Origin: Haloprofundus halophilus
GTDB taxonomy: Archaea; Halobacteriota; Halobacteria; Halobacteriales; Haloferacaceae
Length of the DNA: 64,000 bases
NCBI RefSeq assembly: GCF_003439925.1
Contig: NZ_QQRR01000001.1
Coordinates: forward strand, 1,798,001-1,862,000
Direction of reading: 5' to 3'
The position numbers and the translations under genes are program-made. This document shows, piece after piece, positions 54,005-63,033 of the stretch (positions within the stretch are counted from its first letter, which is position 1; every line of letters begins with the position of its first letter). Below the pieces are notes generated by a model. It was not told the origin of the DNA. It saw only the letters and a list, made by a program, of their open reading frames with translations, and did not search any database.

Positions 54005-55369
54005 TCAGGGGTCCGGGAGCGCGGCCGTCAGCGTCGCGCGGGCGTCCTCGGCCAACCGCTCGGCGCGGGCGGCGTCGCGGGCCTCCGCGTAGATTCGGAC
54101 TTTCGGCTCGGTCCCCGAGGGGCGGACGAGCACCCACGCGTCGCCGTAGTCGAGGCGGTAGCCGTCGATAGTGTTCGGCTGCGCGTCTGCCTCCTCGGCG
54201 TACGTCTCGGCGGCGGCGAGCATCGCGTTCAGCTCCGCCTCCGAGTCGTACACGAGGTTGACGCGGACGTTGTGGTAGTCGGTGTACGGTTCGACGATTT
54301 CGGAGGGCGGCCGTTCGGCGACGAGTTCGAGGAACTTCGCGCCGATGAACGCGCCGTCGCGGACGAGGCGGTAGTCGGGGAAGAAGACGCCGCCGTTGCC
54401 CTCGCCGGCGACGGGGACGGTCTCGCCCTCGGCCCACAGCTCTCGAATCCGGGTGATGAGGTTCGTGCTGCCGATGGGCGTCAGTTCCAGCGTCGCGCCC
54501 ACCTCGTCGCAGACGTCGACGAGGCGCTGGGAGACGTTGACCGCGGCGACGGTCGTGTCGCCCGCCGAGAGGCCGGCGGCCGAAAGCGCCGCCAGCGAGG
54601 CGTCGCCCTCGATGTACTCGCCGCGTTCGTCGAAGAAGATGGCCCGGTCGGCGTCGCCGTCGTGGGCGATTCCCACGTCGGCGTCGGTCGCGCGGACCAG
54701 TCGCCCGAGGTCGCCGAGGTTCTTCTCGACGGGTTCGGGGTTCCGTCCCGGGAAGTGGCCGTCGGCCTGCCCGTTGACGGTGACGACCTCGCAGCCGAGT
54801 TCGCGGTAGAATCCGGGGCTCGTGAGTGCGCCCGCGCCGTGGCCGGGGTCGAGTGCGACCTTGAGGTTCCCGGCGGCGATCTTCTCGCGGTCGACGGTGG
54901 CGAGCATCTCCTCGACGTAGTCGCGGTTCGCCGACTCGACGCGGCGCGTCTCGCCGACCTCGTCCCACGCGACGGTGTCGAACTCCTCGGCGAGGATGTG
55001 GCCCTCGATGCGTTCGAGGCGCTCGACGACGAGTTCGACGCCGTCGGGGCCGACCAGTTTCACGCCGTTGTACTCCGGCGGGTTGTGCGAGGCGGTGATG
55101 ACGATTCCCGGAATCCCCTCGACTTCGCAGTAGCGCGTCGCGGCGGGCGTCGGCGTCACGCCGATGCGGTCGACGTCGACGCCCACGCTCGCCAGCCCGC
55201 TGGCGGCGGCGTTCGAGAACAGCTCGCCCGTCGTCCGGGTGTCGCGTGCGATGGCGGCACGGTCGACGTTCCACACCGTCCCGGCGGCTTTCGCCACCCG
55301 GAGCACGAACTCGGGGGTTAGCTGTTCGTTCGCCACCCCGCGCGTTCCACTCGACCCGAACAACTTCAT
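54005..55369 (-). CDS. glmM: Phosphohexomutase (GlmM/ManB family)
   Basis: 454 residues. The catalytic phosphoserine is S94 in ITASHNPPEYNGVKLVG. The metal loop is IAHDGDADRAIFFDE, the sugar loop GEGNGGVFFPD, and the C-terminal phosphate loop RPSGTEPKVRIYAEA. The N-terminal KLFGSSGTRGVANEQLTPEF is standard. Phosphoglucosamine mutase is the likeliest role by overall layout. Phosphomannomutase or phosphoglucomutase activity is possible, since archaeal members are often mixed. Confidence 0.88.
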   Translation of the reverse strand: MKLFGSSGTRGVANEQLTPEFVLRVAKAAGTVWNVDRAAIARDTRTTGELFSNAAASGLASVGVDVDRIGVTPTPAATRYCEVEGIPGIVITASHNPPEYNGVKLVGPDGVELVVERLERIEGHILAEEFDTVAWDEVGETRRVESANRDYVEEMLATVDREKIAAGNLKVALDPGHGAGALTSPGFYRELGCEVVTVNGQADGHFPGRNPEPVEKNLGDLGRLVRATDADVGIAHDGDADRAIFFDERGEYIEGDASLAALSAAGLSAGDTTVAAVNVSQRLVDVCDEVGATLELTPIGSTNLITRIRELWAEGETVPVAGEGNGGVFFPDYRLVRDGAFIGAKFLELVAERPPSEIVEPYTDYHNVRVNLVYDSEAELNAMLAAAETYAEEADAQPNTIDGYRLDYGDAWVLVRPSGTEPKVRIYAEARDAARAERLAEDARATLTAALPDP

Positions 55370-55462
55370 TGGCGGTTGCTCTTGCGGGCAGAAAGAAAGC
55401 CGTTCCGGAGACGACTCACCAGACTGTCCGTCACCGGCCCTCGCTGCGTGCCGTGCCGCGAG

Positions 55463-55756
55463 TCACCGTGATTCGTTGCCGGACTCCTCGTCGCCGCCGA
55501 TGTCGAGTTCCGTCTGTGAGAGCGGAACCGCCGTGACGCCGCCCGCGTTGCCGTTGGTGTACGCGTAGATGACGACGCCCGCGTCCTCGTCGACGACGCG
55601 TTTGAGCGTGCCGTTGAACTGGTCGTCGCGCGGGTTCGCCGACACCCACCACTGGGGCTGGCGCTCGTCTGTCTCGTCCGTCTCTTCCTCTTCGACCGGT
55701 CGAAACTGACCGCTCACGTCTTCGTCCGCTTCGGAGGGGGAACCAAACAGGCCCAT
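55463..55756 (-). CDS. Small acidic haloarchaeal protein
   Basis: 97 residues. An acidic disordered N-terminus (MGLFGSPSEADEDVSGQF) precedes a compact beta-domain (QPQWWVSANPRDDQFNGTL, GVVIYAYTNGNAGGVTAVPL). Not recognised. Start at 55756 chosen over one five codons earlier because MGLFGSP opens the conserved-looking part. The A-run at 55781-55786 lies 25-30 bases upstream and may act as its TATA element as well as the E3 terminator. Confidence 0.65.
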   Translation of the reverse strand: MGLFGSPSEADEDVSGQFRPVEEEETDETDERQPQWWVSANPRDDQFNGTLKRVVDEDAGVVIYAYTNGNAGGVTAVPLSQTELDIGGDEESGNESR

Positions 55757-55780
55757 GCGCGATACGCGCACCGACCCGTC

Positions 55781-55786
55781 AAAAAA
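55781..55786 (-). terminator. T-run after the 2-oxoacid dehydrogenase operon
   Basis: Six T residues on the operon strand, 12-17 bases past the E3 stop (55799). The same bases are 25-30 upstream of the next gene start and could also be its promoter element. Confidence 0.5.
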
Positions 55787-55798
55787 CTGCGTGTTCGC

Positions 55799-57226
55799 TC
55801 AGCGGTTCAGCGTGTGAATCGCCTGGTCTTCGGCGTTCTCGGCGGCCTCCTGCACCACTTCGGCGAGCGTCGGGTGGGTGTGGATGGTCGCGGCGACGTC
55901 TTCGAGCGTCGCGCCCATCTCGACGGCGAGCGCGACCTCGGCGATGAGCTCCGACGCCTCGGGACCGACGATCTGGCCGCCGAGGACGAACCCGGAGTCC
56001 TCGTCGGCGACGAGGCGACAGAACCCTTCGGTGTGACCCGTCGTCATCGCGCGGCCGCTGGCGTTGAACGGCATCTGGCCGACGACCGGTTCGAAGCCGG
56101 CCTCCTCGGCCTCCGCCTCGGTCATGCCGACGGTGGCGATTTCGGGGTCTGTGAACACCGCGGCCGGGACTGCCTGATAGTCCAGCGCCGCGGGTTCGCC
56201 CGCGATGACCTCGGCGGCGACGATGCCCTCCTTGAACGCTTTGTGCGCGAGCATCGGTTCGCCGGCGACGTCGCCGACGGCGAAGACGTGGTCGATGTCG
56301 GTCCGCGCGTAGTCGTCGGTTTCGAGGAACCCTCGCTCGTTCGGTTCGAGGTCGATGGCGTCGAGACCCAAGGTGTCCGTCACGGGCGAGCGGCCGACGG
56401 CGACGAGCACCTTGTCGGCGGGGTACGTCGACTCCTCGCCGTCTTCGGTCTCGGTGACGACGGTGATGCCGCCGTCGCTGGAGTCGCGCCACTCCGACGC
56501 GCCCTCGCCGAAGTGAAACTCGATGCCGAGTTCCTTCGCGCGGCGCTTGACGACGTTCGCCACGTCGTCCTCGTAGCCCGGCAGCGCGTCGTCGAGCATC
56601 TCGACGACCGTCACGTCGGTACCGAGTTTGGCGTAGACGGTCGAGAGCTCCATGCCGATGTAGCCCGCGCCGACGACGACGAGACGCTCCGGAATCGTGT
56701 CCATGTCGAGCGCCTCGCGCGACCCGATGACGGGGTCGTCCGCGTAGCTGAAGTTCGGAATCTCGATTGGGCGACTCCCCGTCGCGACGATGCAGGAGTC
56801 AAACTCGATGCTCTCGCTCCCCTGACCCTCGCCGCCGTGGGCGACGCGGACGCTGTTCTCGTCTTTGAACCTCGCCGTCCCCTTCACGAGGTTGACGCCG
56901 TTCGCCTTACACAGCTTCTCGACGCCGCCCGTCAGGCGGTCGACGATGCCGTCCTTCCAGCCGACCATCTGCGCCATGTCGACGGCGGGGTCGGCGTGGA
57001 TGCCCATCTCCTCGGCGTTGCCCGCCTCGTGGGCGAGGTCCGCGCCGGTGATGAGCGCCTTCGAGGGGATGCAGCCGCGGTTGAGGCAGACGCCGCCGTA
57101 GTCGTCCTTCTCGACCAACGTCGTGTCGAGTCCGCGTTGTGCGGCGCGGATGGCGGCCACGTAGCCGCCCGGTCCGCCGCCGATGACCAGTACGTCCGTT
57201 CCGGTTGAGATATCTCCGACGACCAT
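55799..57226 (-). CDS. lpdA: Dihydrolipoyl dehydrogenase (E3)
   Basis: Reoxidises the dihydrolipoyl group using NAD+. 475 residues. FAD motif VIGGGPGGYVAAIRAA, redox disulfide C47/C52 in GGVCLNRGCIPSK, NAD motif VVVGAGYIGMELSTVY, and C-terminal catalytic His in TIHTHPTLAEVVQEAAEN. Last gene of the E1alpha-E1beta-E2-E3 operon, four bases after E2. E3 is also used by the glycine cleavage system, so this copy may be shared. Confidence 0.95.
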   Translation of the reverse strand: MVVGDISTGTDVLVIGGGPGGYVAAIRAAQRGLDTTLVEKDDYGGVCLNRGCIPSKALITGADLAHEAGNAEEMGIHADPAVDMAQMVGWKDGIVDRLTGGVEKLCKANGVNLVKGTARFKDENSVRVAHGGEGQGSESIEFDSCIVATGSRPIEIPNFSYADDPVIGSREALDMDTIPERLVVVGAGYIGMELSTVYAKLGTDVTVVEMLDDALPGYEDDVANVVKRRAKELGIEFHFGEGASEWRDSSDGGITVVTETEDGEESTYPADKVLVAVGRSPVTDTLGLDAIDLEPNERGFLETDDYARTDIDHVFAVGDVAGEPMLAHKAFKEGIVAAEVIAGEPAALDYQAVPAAVFTDPEIATVGMTEAEAEEAGFEPVVGQMPFNASGRAMTTGHTEGFCRLVADEDSGFVLGGQIVGPEASELIAEVALAVEMGATLEDVAATIHTHPTLAEVVQEAAENAEDQAIHTLNR

Positions 57227-57230
57227 TGTG

Positions 57231-58865
57231 TTATTCGAGTAGCAGGAGTTTGGGGTTACGGAGGTTCTCCATCACCGTGTTCGTGAACGCTGCGGCGTCC
57301 GCGCCGTCGATGACGCGGTGGTCGATGGAGAGCGACAGCGGGAGCGTCTCCTTCGCGACGACGTCGTCGCCGTCCTCGCTCTCTTCGACGACCGGCCGTT
57401 TTTCGATGCCACCGAGTCCCAAGATAGCCGTCTCGGGGTAGTTGATAATCGGCGTGGCGTACTCGCCGCCGATGGCCCCGAAGTTCGTGATGGTGAACGT
57501 GCCGCCCTGCATCTCCTCGCGGGTCACCTTCCGGTCGCGGGCGCGCGAGGCGAGGTCGTTGACCTCGCGGGAGAGCTGTAGGATGGACTTCTCGTCGACG
57601 TTCTTCACGACGGGTACCATCAGTCCGGCGTCGGTCGCCACCGCGATGCCGATGTTGTACTCGTCTCTGACGAGAATCTCGGCGTCGTCGGGGTCGGACT
57701 CGTCGAGCGTCGAGTTCAGTATCGGATGCTCGCGCAGCCCGGCGACGATGGCCTTCATCACGAACGGCATGTACGTGAGCTTCACGTCGCGTTCGGCGGC
57801 GAGTTCCTTGTACTCCGCGCGCACGTCGACGAGTTCGTCGACGACCGTCGTGTCGTGGTGGGTGACGTGCGGCGCGGTGTACAGCGACTTCTCCATCTGC
57901 TGGCCGATGGTGCGGCGGACGCCCCGGTAGGGGATTCGCTCGGCGACACCGTCTTCGGCCGCCTCAGTCGCGGACTCGGCCCCGCCCGCTTCCGCCGCCT
58001 CGGCGTCGGCCTGCACCTCGGCCTCGCGGGCCTCGCGCTGGGCCTGCGCGTACTGCGTGATGGCCTCGGGCGTGACGAACGCCTGCCCGTCGCGGGTTTC
58101 GTCGGTCGGCACGTCGTCGATATCGATGCCCTCCTCCTCGGCCATCCGGCGCGTCGCGGGCGCGGCGAGTGTCCGGTCGCGTCCGGCGGCTTCGGCGCTC
58201 GCGGCCGCTCCGTTCGCGGCCGACTGACCGTCGTCGCGTCGGCTCACGGCGGATTTCTTCTCGTCGGTCGAGACCTCGCGCGGTCCGGCGTCGCTCTCGC
58301 TTTCGGTCTCTTCGACCCCGCTCTCCACCTGGCCGTTGGCGGCGGCCTGCACGTCGGCGTCGGTGACGCGCCCACCGGGGCCGCTGCCGTCGACCGATTG
58401 GATGTCGACGTTCAGTTCGCGCGCGAGGCGTCGGGCGCTCGGCGCGGCGAAGACGCGACCTTTCGGCGTCTCGGCCCGCTGGTCGGCTCCCTTCTCGGCG
58501 GACTCGCCGGCGACGGCTTCGCTCTCGTCGTCGCTCTCGTCGTCGTCGCTCTCGTCGTCGCCGGACTCGTCGGCTTCCGTCTCGGGTTCCGGGGCTTTCT
58601 CCGCCGACGCGTCGTCGCCCTCGCCTTCGACCTCGAAGGTGATGATGACGTCGCCGACGGGGACGATTTCGCCCTCCTCGGCGAGCAGTTCCTTCACGGT
58701 GCCGTTGTACGGCGACGGCACTTCGACGAGCGCCTTGTCCGTCTCCACCTCGGCGACAGCCTGGTCCTCGGAGACGGTGTCGCCGGCCTCGACGAGCCAC
58801 GAGACGAGTTCGCCTTCGGCGACGCCCTCGCCCACGTCGGGCAGTTTGAACTCCTTGACTCCCAT
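57231..58865 (-). CDS. 2-oxoacid dehydrogenase E2 (dihydrolipoyl acyltransferase)
   Basis: 544 residues. In order: one lipoyl domain (1-78, lipoyl lysine K44 in VETDKALVEVP); a long acidic linker; a first peripheral-subunit-binding domain (about 138-176, APSARRLARELNVDI ... GPGGRVTDADV); a Ser/Ala-rich linker; a second binding-domain-like segment (about 233-272, APATRRMAEEEGIDIDDVPTD ... AFVTPEAI); an Ala/Glu-rich helix; and the acyltransferase domain (308-544) with SIDHRVIDGADAAAF active-site His/Asp. Two binding domains are unusual. Three bases after E1beta, same operon. Confidence 0.93.
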   Translation of the reverse strand: MGVKEFKLPDVGEGVAEGELVSWLVEAGDTVSEDQAVAEVETDKALVEVPSPYNGTVKELLAEEGEIVPVGDVIITFEVEGEGDDASAEKAPEPETEADESGDDESDDDESDDESEAVAGESAEKGADQRAETPKGRVFAAPSARRLARELNVDIQSVDGSGPGGRVTDADVQAAANGQVESGVEETESESDAGPREVSTDEKKSAVSRRDDGQSAANGAAASAEAAGRDRTLAAPATRRMAEEEGIDIDDVPTDETRDGQAFVTPEAITQYAQAQREAREAEVQADAEAAEAGGAESATEAAEDGVAERIPYRGVRRTIGQQMEKSLYTAPHVTHHDTTVVDELVDVRAEYKELAAERDVKLTYMPFVMKAIVAGLREHPILNSTLDESDPDDAEILVRDEYNIGIAVATDAGLMVPVVKNVDEKSILQLSREVNDLASRARDRKVTREEMQGGTFTITNFGAIGGEYATPIINYPETAILGLGGIEKRPVVEESEDGDDVVAKETLPLSLSIDHRVIDGADAAAFTNTVMENLRNPKLLLLE

Positions 58866-58868
58866 CGG

Positions 58869-59861
58869 TTAGAACTCCACCGCGTTGCGGATACCTTCTT
58901 CGACGCGCGCGGCGTTCGGGAGGTAGTAGTCCTCCAGCGCGTACAGCGGGTACGGCACGTCGTAGCCGGTGACGCGTTCGACCGGTGCCTCCTGGTACAT
59001 GAGCGCCTCCTCCTGGATGATGGAGGTGATTTCGCCGCCGAGGCCACCCGACTTGGGGGCCTCGTGGACGACGACGGCGCGGCCGGTCTTCTTGAACGAC
59101 TCTACGATGGCCTCGCGGTCGAGCGGCGAGACGGTTCGGAGGTCGACGACCTCCACGTCGATTTCACCTTCGAGATTCTCGGCGGCCTCCATCGTCGCGC
59201 GAGTCATCGCGCCGTAGGTGAACACGGAGACGTCGGTGCCTTCGCGGCGGACCGCCGCCTCGCCGATGGGGACGGTGTAGTCGTCCTCGGGCACCTCGCC
59301 GCGGAACGCGCGGTAGATGAGTTTCGGTTCGAGGAAGATGACCGGGTCGGGGTCGCGAATCGCGGAGATGAGGAGGCCCTTGGTGTCGTACGGCGTCGAC
59401 GGCATGACGACCTTCAAGCCCGCCTCGTGCGCGTAGAACGCTTCTTTGGACTCGGAGTGGTGCTCCGGGGCGCGGATGCCGCCGCCGTACGGGGCGCGAA
59501 GCACCATCGGTAGCGTGTAGCGGCCGCGCGAGCGGGTTCGGAGCCGCGACATGTGGCTCACTATCTGGTCGAATCCGGGGTACATGAACCCCGAGAACTG
59601 GATTTCGGGGACCGGCTTCAGGCCGTAGGCGGCCATGCCGACCGCGGTGCCGATGATGCCTGACTCCGCGAGCGGCGTGTCGATGACGCGGTCGTCGCCG
59701 AACTCGTCCCAGAGTCCTTCGGTGGCGCGGAAGACGCCGCCGTTCTTGCCGACGTCCTCGCCCATGACGATTACGTCGTCGTCCGCCTGCATTTCGGTGT
59801 AGAGACCGTCCCGTACCGCCTGAACGAGCGTGAGATTCTGCGATTGTGTTGCTTGTGCCAT
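58869..59861 (-). CDS. 2-oxoacid dehydrogenase E1 beta
   Basis: 330 residues, the beta half of a heterotetrameric E1. Landmarks are VIVMGEDVGKNGGVFRATEG, TPLAESGIIGTAVGMAAYGL, FVLRAPYGGGIRAPEHHSES and the C-terminal EAPVERVTGYDVPYPLYALE. The start overlaps the E1alpha stop by one base (TGATG), so translation is coupled. Substrate class (pyruvate, branched-chain or other 2-oxoacid) cannot be fixed from sequence. Confidence 0.94.
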   Translation of the reverse strand: MAQATQSQNLTLVQAVRDGLYTEMQADDDVIVMGEDVGKNGGVFRATEGLWDEFGDDRVIDTPLAESGIIGTAVGMAAYGLKPVPEIQFSGFMYPGFDQIVSHMSRLRTRSRGRYTLPMVLRAPYGGGIRAPEHHSESKEAFYAHEAGLKVVMPSTPYDTKGLLISAIRDPDPVIFLEPKLIYRAFRGEVPEDDYTVPIGEAAVRREGTDVSVFTYGAMTRATMEAAENLEGEIDVEVVDLRTVSPLDREAIVESFKKTGRAVVVHEAPKSGGLGGEITSIIQEEALMYQEAPVERVTGYDVPYPLYALEDYYLPNAARVEEGIRNAVEF

Positions 59862-60982
59862 CAGTCTTCGAGGAAAGCTTCGTCGCCGTACTGTTCACGA
59901 ATCGATTCGAAGTCGGCCATCTGCTCGCGGAGGTCCGCGGGCATCTCGGCGTAGACGTGTTCGAACATCTCGGTCGGCTCCGGACGTTCGACGGACTCGG
60001 CGGCCTCGATGGCCTCCGCGACTTCCGTTTCGACCTCCTCGCGGATGGCGTCGACGGACTCGTCGTCGAGTCGCCCCGTCTCGCGGAGGAACGCCTCCAG
60101 TCGCGGGATGGGGTCTTTCGCTTTCCACTTCTCGACTTCGTCGTCGTCGCGGTACACCGTCGGGTCGTCCGCCGTCGTGTGCGCGCCGAAACGGTACTGC
60201 ACCGCCTCGATGAGCGTCGGGCGAAGTTGGCCCTCCTCGGGATTTTTCGCCTTCTCGACGGCCGCGTTCGTCACCTGGTACACCGCGAGCGGGTCCATGC
60301 CGTCGACCTGTACGCCGTCGATACCGTAGGCGACGGCCTTCTGAGCGATGGTCTCGCTGGCGGTCTGGCGTTCGCGGGGCACCGAAATCGCCCACTGGTT
60401 GTTGTTACAGAAGAAGATGTTCGGCGTGTCGAACACGCCCGCGAAGTTGACGCCCTCGTGGAAGTCGCCCTCGCTCGTCGCGCCGTCGCCGAAGTAACAG
60501 ATGAACGCGTTGTTCTCTCCTTTGAGTTTCGAGGCCCACGCCGCACCCGTCGCGTGCGGAATCTGGCTCGCGATGGGGACGGCGACGGGGAAGATGTTGA
60601 CGCCCTCGCCCATCTCGTTGCCGGCCTCGTGGCCCATCCAGTAGAGGAGCGTCTGCTTCAACGGCAGGCCGCGGACGACCGCCGCGCCGTGTTCGCGGTA
60701 ACTCGGGAACATCCAGTCGTCCTCGGCGAGCGCGAACGAACTGCCGATCTGCGCGCCCTCCTGTCCCGACAGCGGCGGATACGTCCCCATCCGCCCCTGC
60801 CGTTGGAGGCTCACCGCGCGCTGGTCGAAATGCCGCGCCAACCGCATCTGCCGGTATATCTCGACGAACTCCTCGTCTTCGAGGTCGGGCACCTCGCCGA
60901 CGACGGAACCGTCTTCGTCCAGTACCCGAACCATCTCGTCGGGGTCACGCTGAAGCGTGCTCACGGGAGTACCCACCTGCAC
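59861..60982 (-). CDS. 2-oxoacid dehydrogenase E1 alpha
   Basis: 373 residues, the thiamine-diphosphate subunit. The TPP motif runs [18 protein letters not shown] to [11 protein letters not shown]. The regulatory-loop region [16 protein letters not shown] matches E1alpha. GTG start at 60982 is favoured because a TATA box (61008-61013) sits 26-31 bases upstream. A second GTG six codons later (VSTLQRDP) would shorten it. First gene of the operon. The E1alpha/beta type occurs in both PDH and BCKDH. Haloarchaeal copies are known to lack an easily assigned pyruvate activity. Confidence 0.93.
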   Translation of the reverse strand: MQVGTPVSTLQRDPDEMVRVLDEDGSVVGEVPDLEDEEFVEIYRQMRLARHFDQRAVSLQRQGRMGTYPPLSGQEGAQIGSSFALAEDDWMFPSYREHGAAVVRGLPLKQTLLYWMGHEAGNEMGEGVNIFPVAVPIASQIPHATGAAWASKLKGENNAFICYFGDGATSEGDFHEGVNFAGVFDTPNIFFCNNNQWAISVPRERQTASETIAQKAVAYGIDGVQVDGMDPLAVYQVTNAAVEKAKNPEEGQLRPTLIEAVQYRFGAHTTADDPTVYRDDDEVEKWKAKDPIPRLEAFLRETGRLDDESVDAIREEVETEVAEAIEAAESVERPEPTEMFEHVYAEMPADLREQMADFESIREQYGDEAFLED

Positions 60983-61007
60983 ATGGTCGAACAGTCTCCC
61001 GCCCGAG

Positions 61008-61013
61008 TTATAG
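61008..61013 (-). promoter_or_regulatory. TATA box of the 2-oxoacid dehydrogenase operon
   Basis: CTATAA on the operon strand, 26-31 bases before the GTG start at 60982. Confidence 0.6.
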
Positions 61014-61342
61014 GGTTTTCGTAAATAATTTACTATAGTCAGAAATTCTGCCGCCCACGCCGAATCTGTCCACGACGACGCAGTAAAATTTCCCTTTCAA
61101 AATATTCTCGGGGGTAACTAGCCGCTTCGCGTGATTATCTCACCACATTCCGGAGTATAATGGACAAATGGGAAAGATTGATTCGCATCTGCGAGGTGCT
61201 ACGACAGCAGTTCCCGCGTGACACCCTCTCACGGCCCTTACCGGCCGAAGACGGTTACTCGGTCTTCGCCCTTGACGCCCCGACTCGCGGCGGCCGATTC
61301 GGCGCGTCAGGCGCCGTTGGTACGCGACTTTCGCTCCGGTCG
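61014..61342. other. Intergenic region between the E1alpha promoter and the M20 peptidase
   Basis: About 330 bases without a secure gene. The left third is AT-rich (GTAAATAATTTACTATAG, GTAAAATTTCCC). A plus-strand ATG at 61160 (MDKWERLIRICEVLRQQ) opens a frame that runs antisense through the peptidase, and I do not accept it as a gene. An inverted repeat CGAAGAC-N9-GTCTTCG (61246-61268) could end the peptidase transcript. The AT-rich patch may hold upstream operator sequences of the E1alpha operon. Confidence 0.45.
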
Positions 61343-62710
61343 CTACTCCGCAACTCCGTCGTACCGGCGAACGACGTCATAGACGGCGTCGGTACCGAAC
61401 TCGACGGATTCCACGGGGATGCGCTCGTCGGCGGCGTGGACCAGCGACTGGAAGTCGAAGTCGGACGGCAAACTCATCGGCGTGAAGCCGTAGCTCTGGA
61501 CGCCGATTCGCGCCAAGATGCGCCCGTCCGTCGCCGCCGGGAGGACGTACGGCACCGGGACCGCGTCCTCGTCGGCGTCGCGGAGCACGTCGTCCAAGAG
61601 ACCGAAGAGTCCCAAATCCGTCTCCTCGGGGCCCTCCTCGAAACGTTCCACCTTAACGTCGACGCCGTCGCCAAGCAGGTCGCGGAGTTCGGCGGCCACG
61701 TCCTCGCCGGTCTGGCCGGGCAACAGGCGACTGTCGACGGTGAACTCCGCTCTCGCGGGGACGACGTTCATCTTGTCGCCGCCGCTGAGGATCGTCGCGT
61801 TCGCGGTGTTGTGCAGCAGCGCCTCGAACGTCCCCGCCTCGTCGCCGAGCGCCGCCAAGGAGTCGTCCACGGTTTCCGGCTCTTTCAGCCCGCGAAGGAC
61901 CGCGGCCGTCTCGTCGTCGACCGCTTCGGCCATCCGGTCGAGCATCTCCTCGACCGGCGGCGTCAGATGGTAGGGGAGGCGTTCGCGGTCGAGTGTCACG
62001 AGCGCCTCGCCGATACGGCCGACGGCGTCGCCGCGACTCGGCCGCGAGGCGTGACCCGCCTGCCCCGTCGCGCTCACGCGGACCCAACACACCTGCTTCT
62101 CGTTGACCTGCACTGGGTAGAGGCGCGCGCCCGCCAACTCCATCGGGTAACCGCCGAACTCGCCGAGGGCGTAGTCGACGCCCTCGAACAGTTCGGGGTG
62201 CTCGTCCACCAGAAACGCCGCGCCCTCGTCGCCGCCGGCCTCCTCGTCGGCGAGCAGGCAGAGCACGAGGTCGCCCGCGAGGTCGACGTCGTCGCGGGCC
62301 GCGCGGAGGAACGCCGCGACGAACATCGCCACGCCCGACTTCATGTCGAGCGCGCCGCGACCCCAGACGTAGCCGTCCTCTTCCACTCCCGCGAACGGCG
62401 GGTGCGTCCACGACTGGTCGCTGGTCGGCACCACGTCGACGTGGCCGTACAGCATCAGCGCGGGCGCGTCGCCGCCGGGGAGGCGAGCGACGAGGCTCGG
62501 TCGGTCCGGAGTCTGCGCGTAGAGTTCGGAGTCGATACCGGCGTCGGCCAACAGGTCGGCGGCCCACTCGATGCACGCGCGCTCCGCACCGGGCGGGTTC
62601 GTCGTGTCGAAGCGAATCAGTTCCTGGAGGAGTTCGGCCGGGCGGTCACAGAGGCTGGCGTCGACCGTCGGCTCGCCGTCGCCGACGTACTCGCCGGGTT
62701 CGTTCGTCAT
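61343..62710 (-). CDS. M20-family metallopeptidase (ArgE/DapE-like)
   Basis: 455 residues. Zn-binding motifs are LMLYGHVDVVPTSDQSW, GRGALDMKSGVAMFV and the catalytic/metal Glu pair in LLADEEAGGDEGAAF. A dimerisation lid follows (SATGQAGHASRPSRGDAVGR), then NVVPARAEFTVDSRLLPGQ. Members hydrolyse acylated amino acids or small peptides (acetylornithine, succinyl-diaminopimelate, carboxypeptidase G2-like). The substrate is not resolvable here. Stands alone. Confidence 0.88.
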   Translation of the reverse strand: MTNEPGEYVGDGEPTVDASLCDRPAELLQELIRFDTTNPPGAERACIEWAADLLADAGIDSELYAQTPDRPSLVARLPGGDAPALMLYGHVDVVPTSDQSWTHPPFAGVEEDGYVWGRGALDMKSGVAMFVAAFLRAARDDVDLAGDLVLCLLADEEAGGDEGAAFLVDEHPELFEGVDYALGEFGGYPMELAGARLYPVQVNEKQVCWVRVSATGQAGHASRPSRGDAVGRIGEALVTLDRERLPYHLTPPVEEMLDRMAEAVDDETAAVLRGLKEPETVDDSLAALGDEAGTFEALLHNTANATILSGGDKMNVVPARAEFTVDSRLLPGQTGEDVAAELRDLLGDGVDVKVERFEEGPEETDLGLFGLLDDVLRDADEDAVPVPYVLPAATDGRILARIGVQSYGFTPMSLPSDFDFQSLVHAADERIPVESVEFGTDAVYDVVRRYDGVAE

Positions 62711-62781
62711 CTGCCGCTACGCTCGCGCCGGGCCGTGATAAGCACTCACGCGCCGGCGATTCGGTCCGCTTCCCGCGAGGC

Positions 62782-62973
62782 TCAGAGTCGGCTCTTCGAC
62801 CGCCCACCGCTCGAAAACAGCCGGTACGAGCCGTAGAGCACCGCGCCGACGACGAGCAGCGTCAGCGTCGCTCTGACGATGGTCGCCACGAGGCCGACGA
62901 GAAAGCCGAGGACGCTCACGGCGACGAACAGCAGGAGGAGAACGAGTGCGACGCGGAGGAGGGTGCGTGCCAT
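62782..62973 (-). CDS. Small two-helix membrane protein
   Basis: 63 residues. Two hydrophobic helices (LLRVALVLLLLFVAVSVLGF and VRATLTLLVVGAVLYGSYRLF) are followed by a basic tail (SSGGRSKSRL). Start MARTLLRV chosen over an ATG eight codons earlier. Upstream of the M20 gene on the same strand by 71 bases. Function unknown. Confidence 0.65.
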   Translation of the reverse strand: MARTLLRVALVLLLLFVAVSVLGFLVGLVATIVRATLTLLVVGAVLYGSYRLFSSGGRSKSRL

Positions 62974-63033
62974 GGTTCGGCTTCGGTCCCGACGCATATG
63001 ACCGTTGGTGCGCGGGAGCGGCTTCGAGGTGGT

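Noticed and set aside
61160-62836. Plus-strand frame starting MDKWERLIRICEVLRQQ
   Set aside because: Only the first 50 codons are outside the M20 peptidase. The rest is its antisense, and third-position bias of the first part is weak. It could be a decayed gene start, but nothing supports expression.
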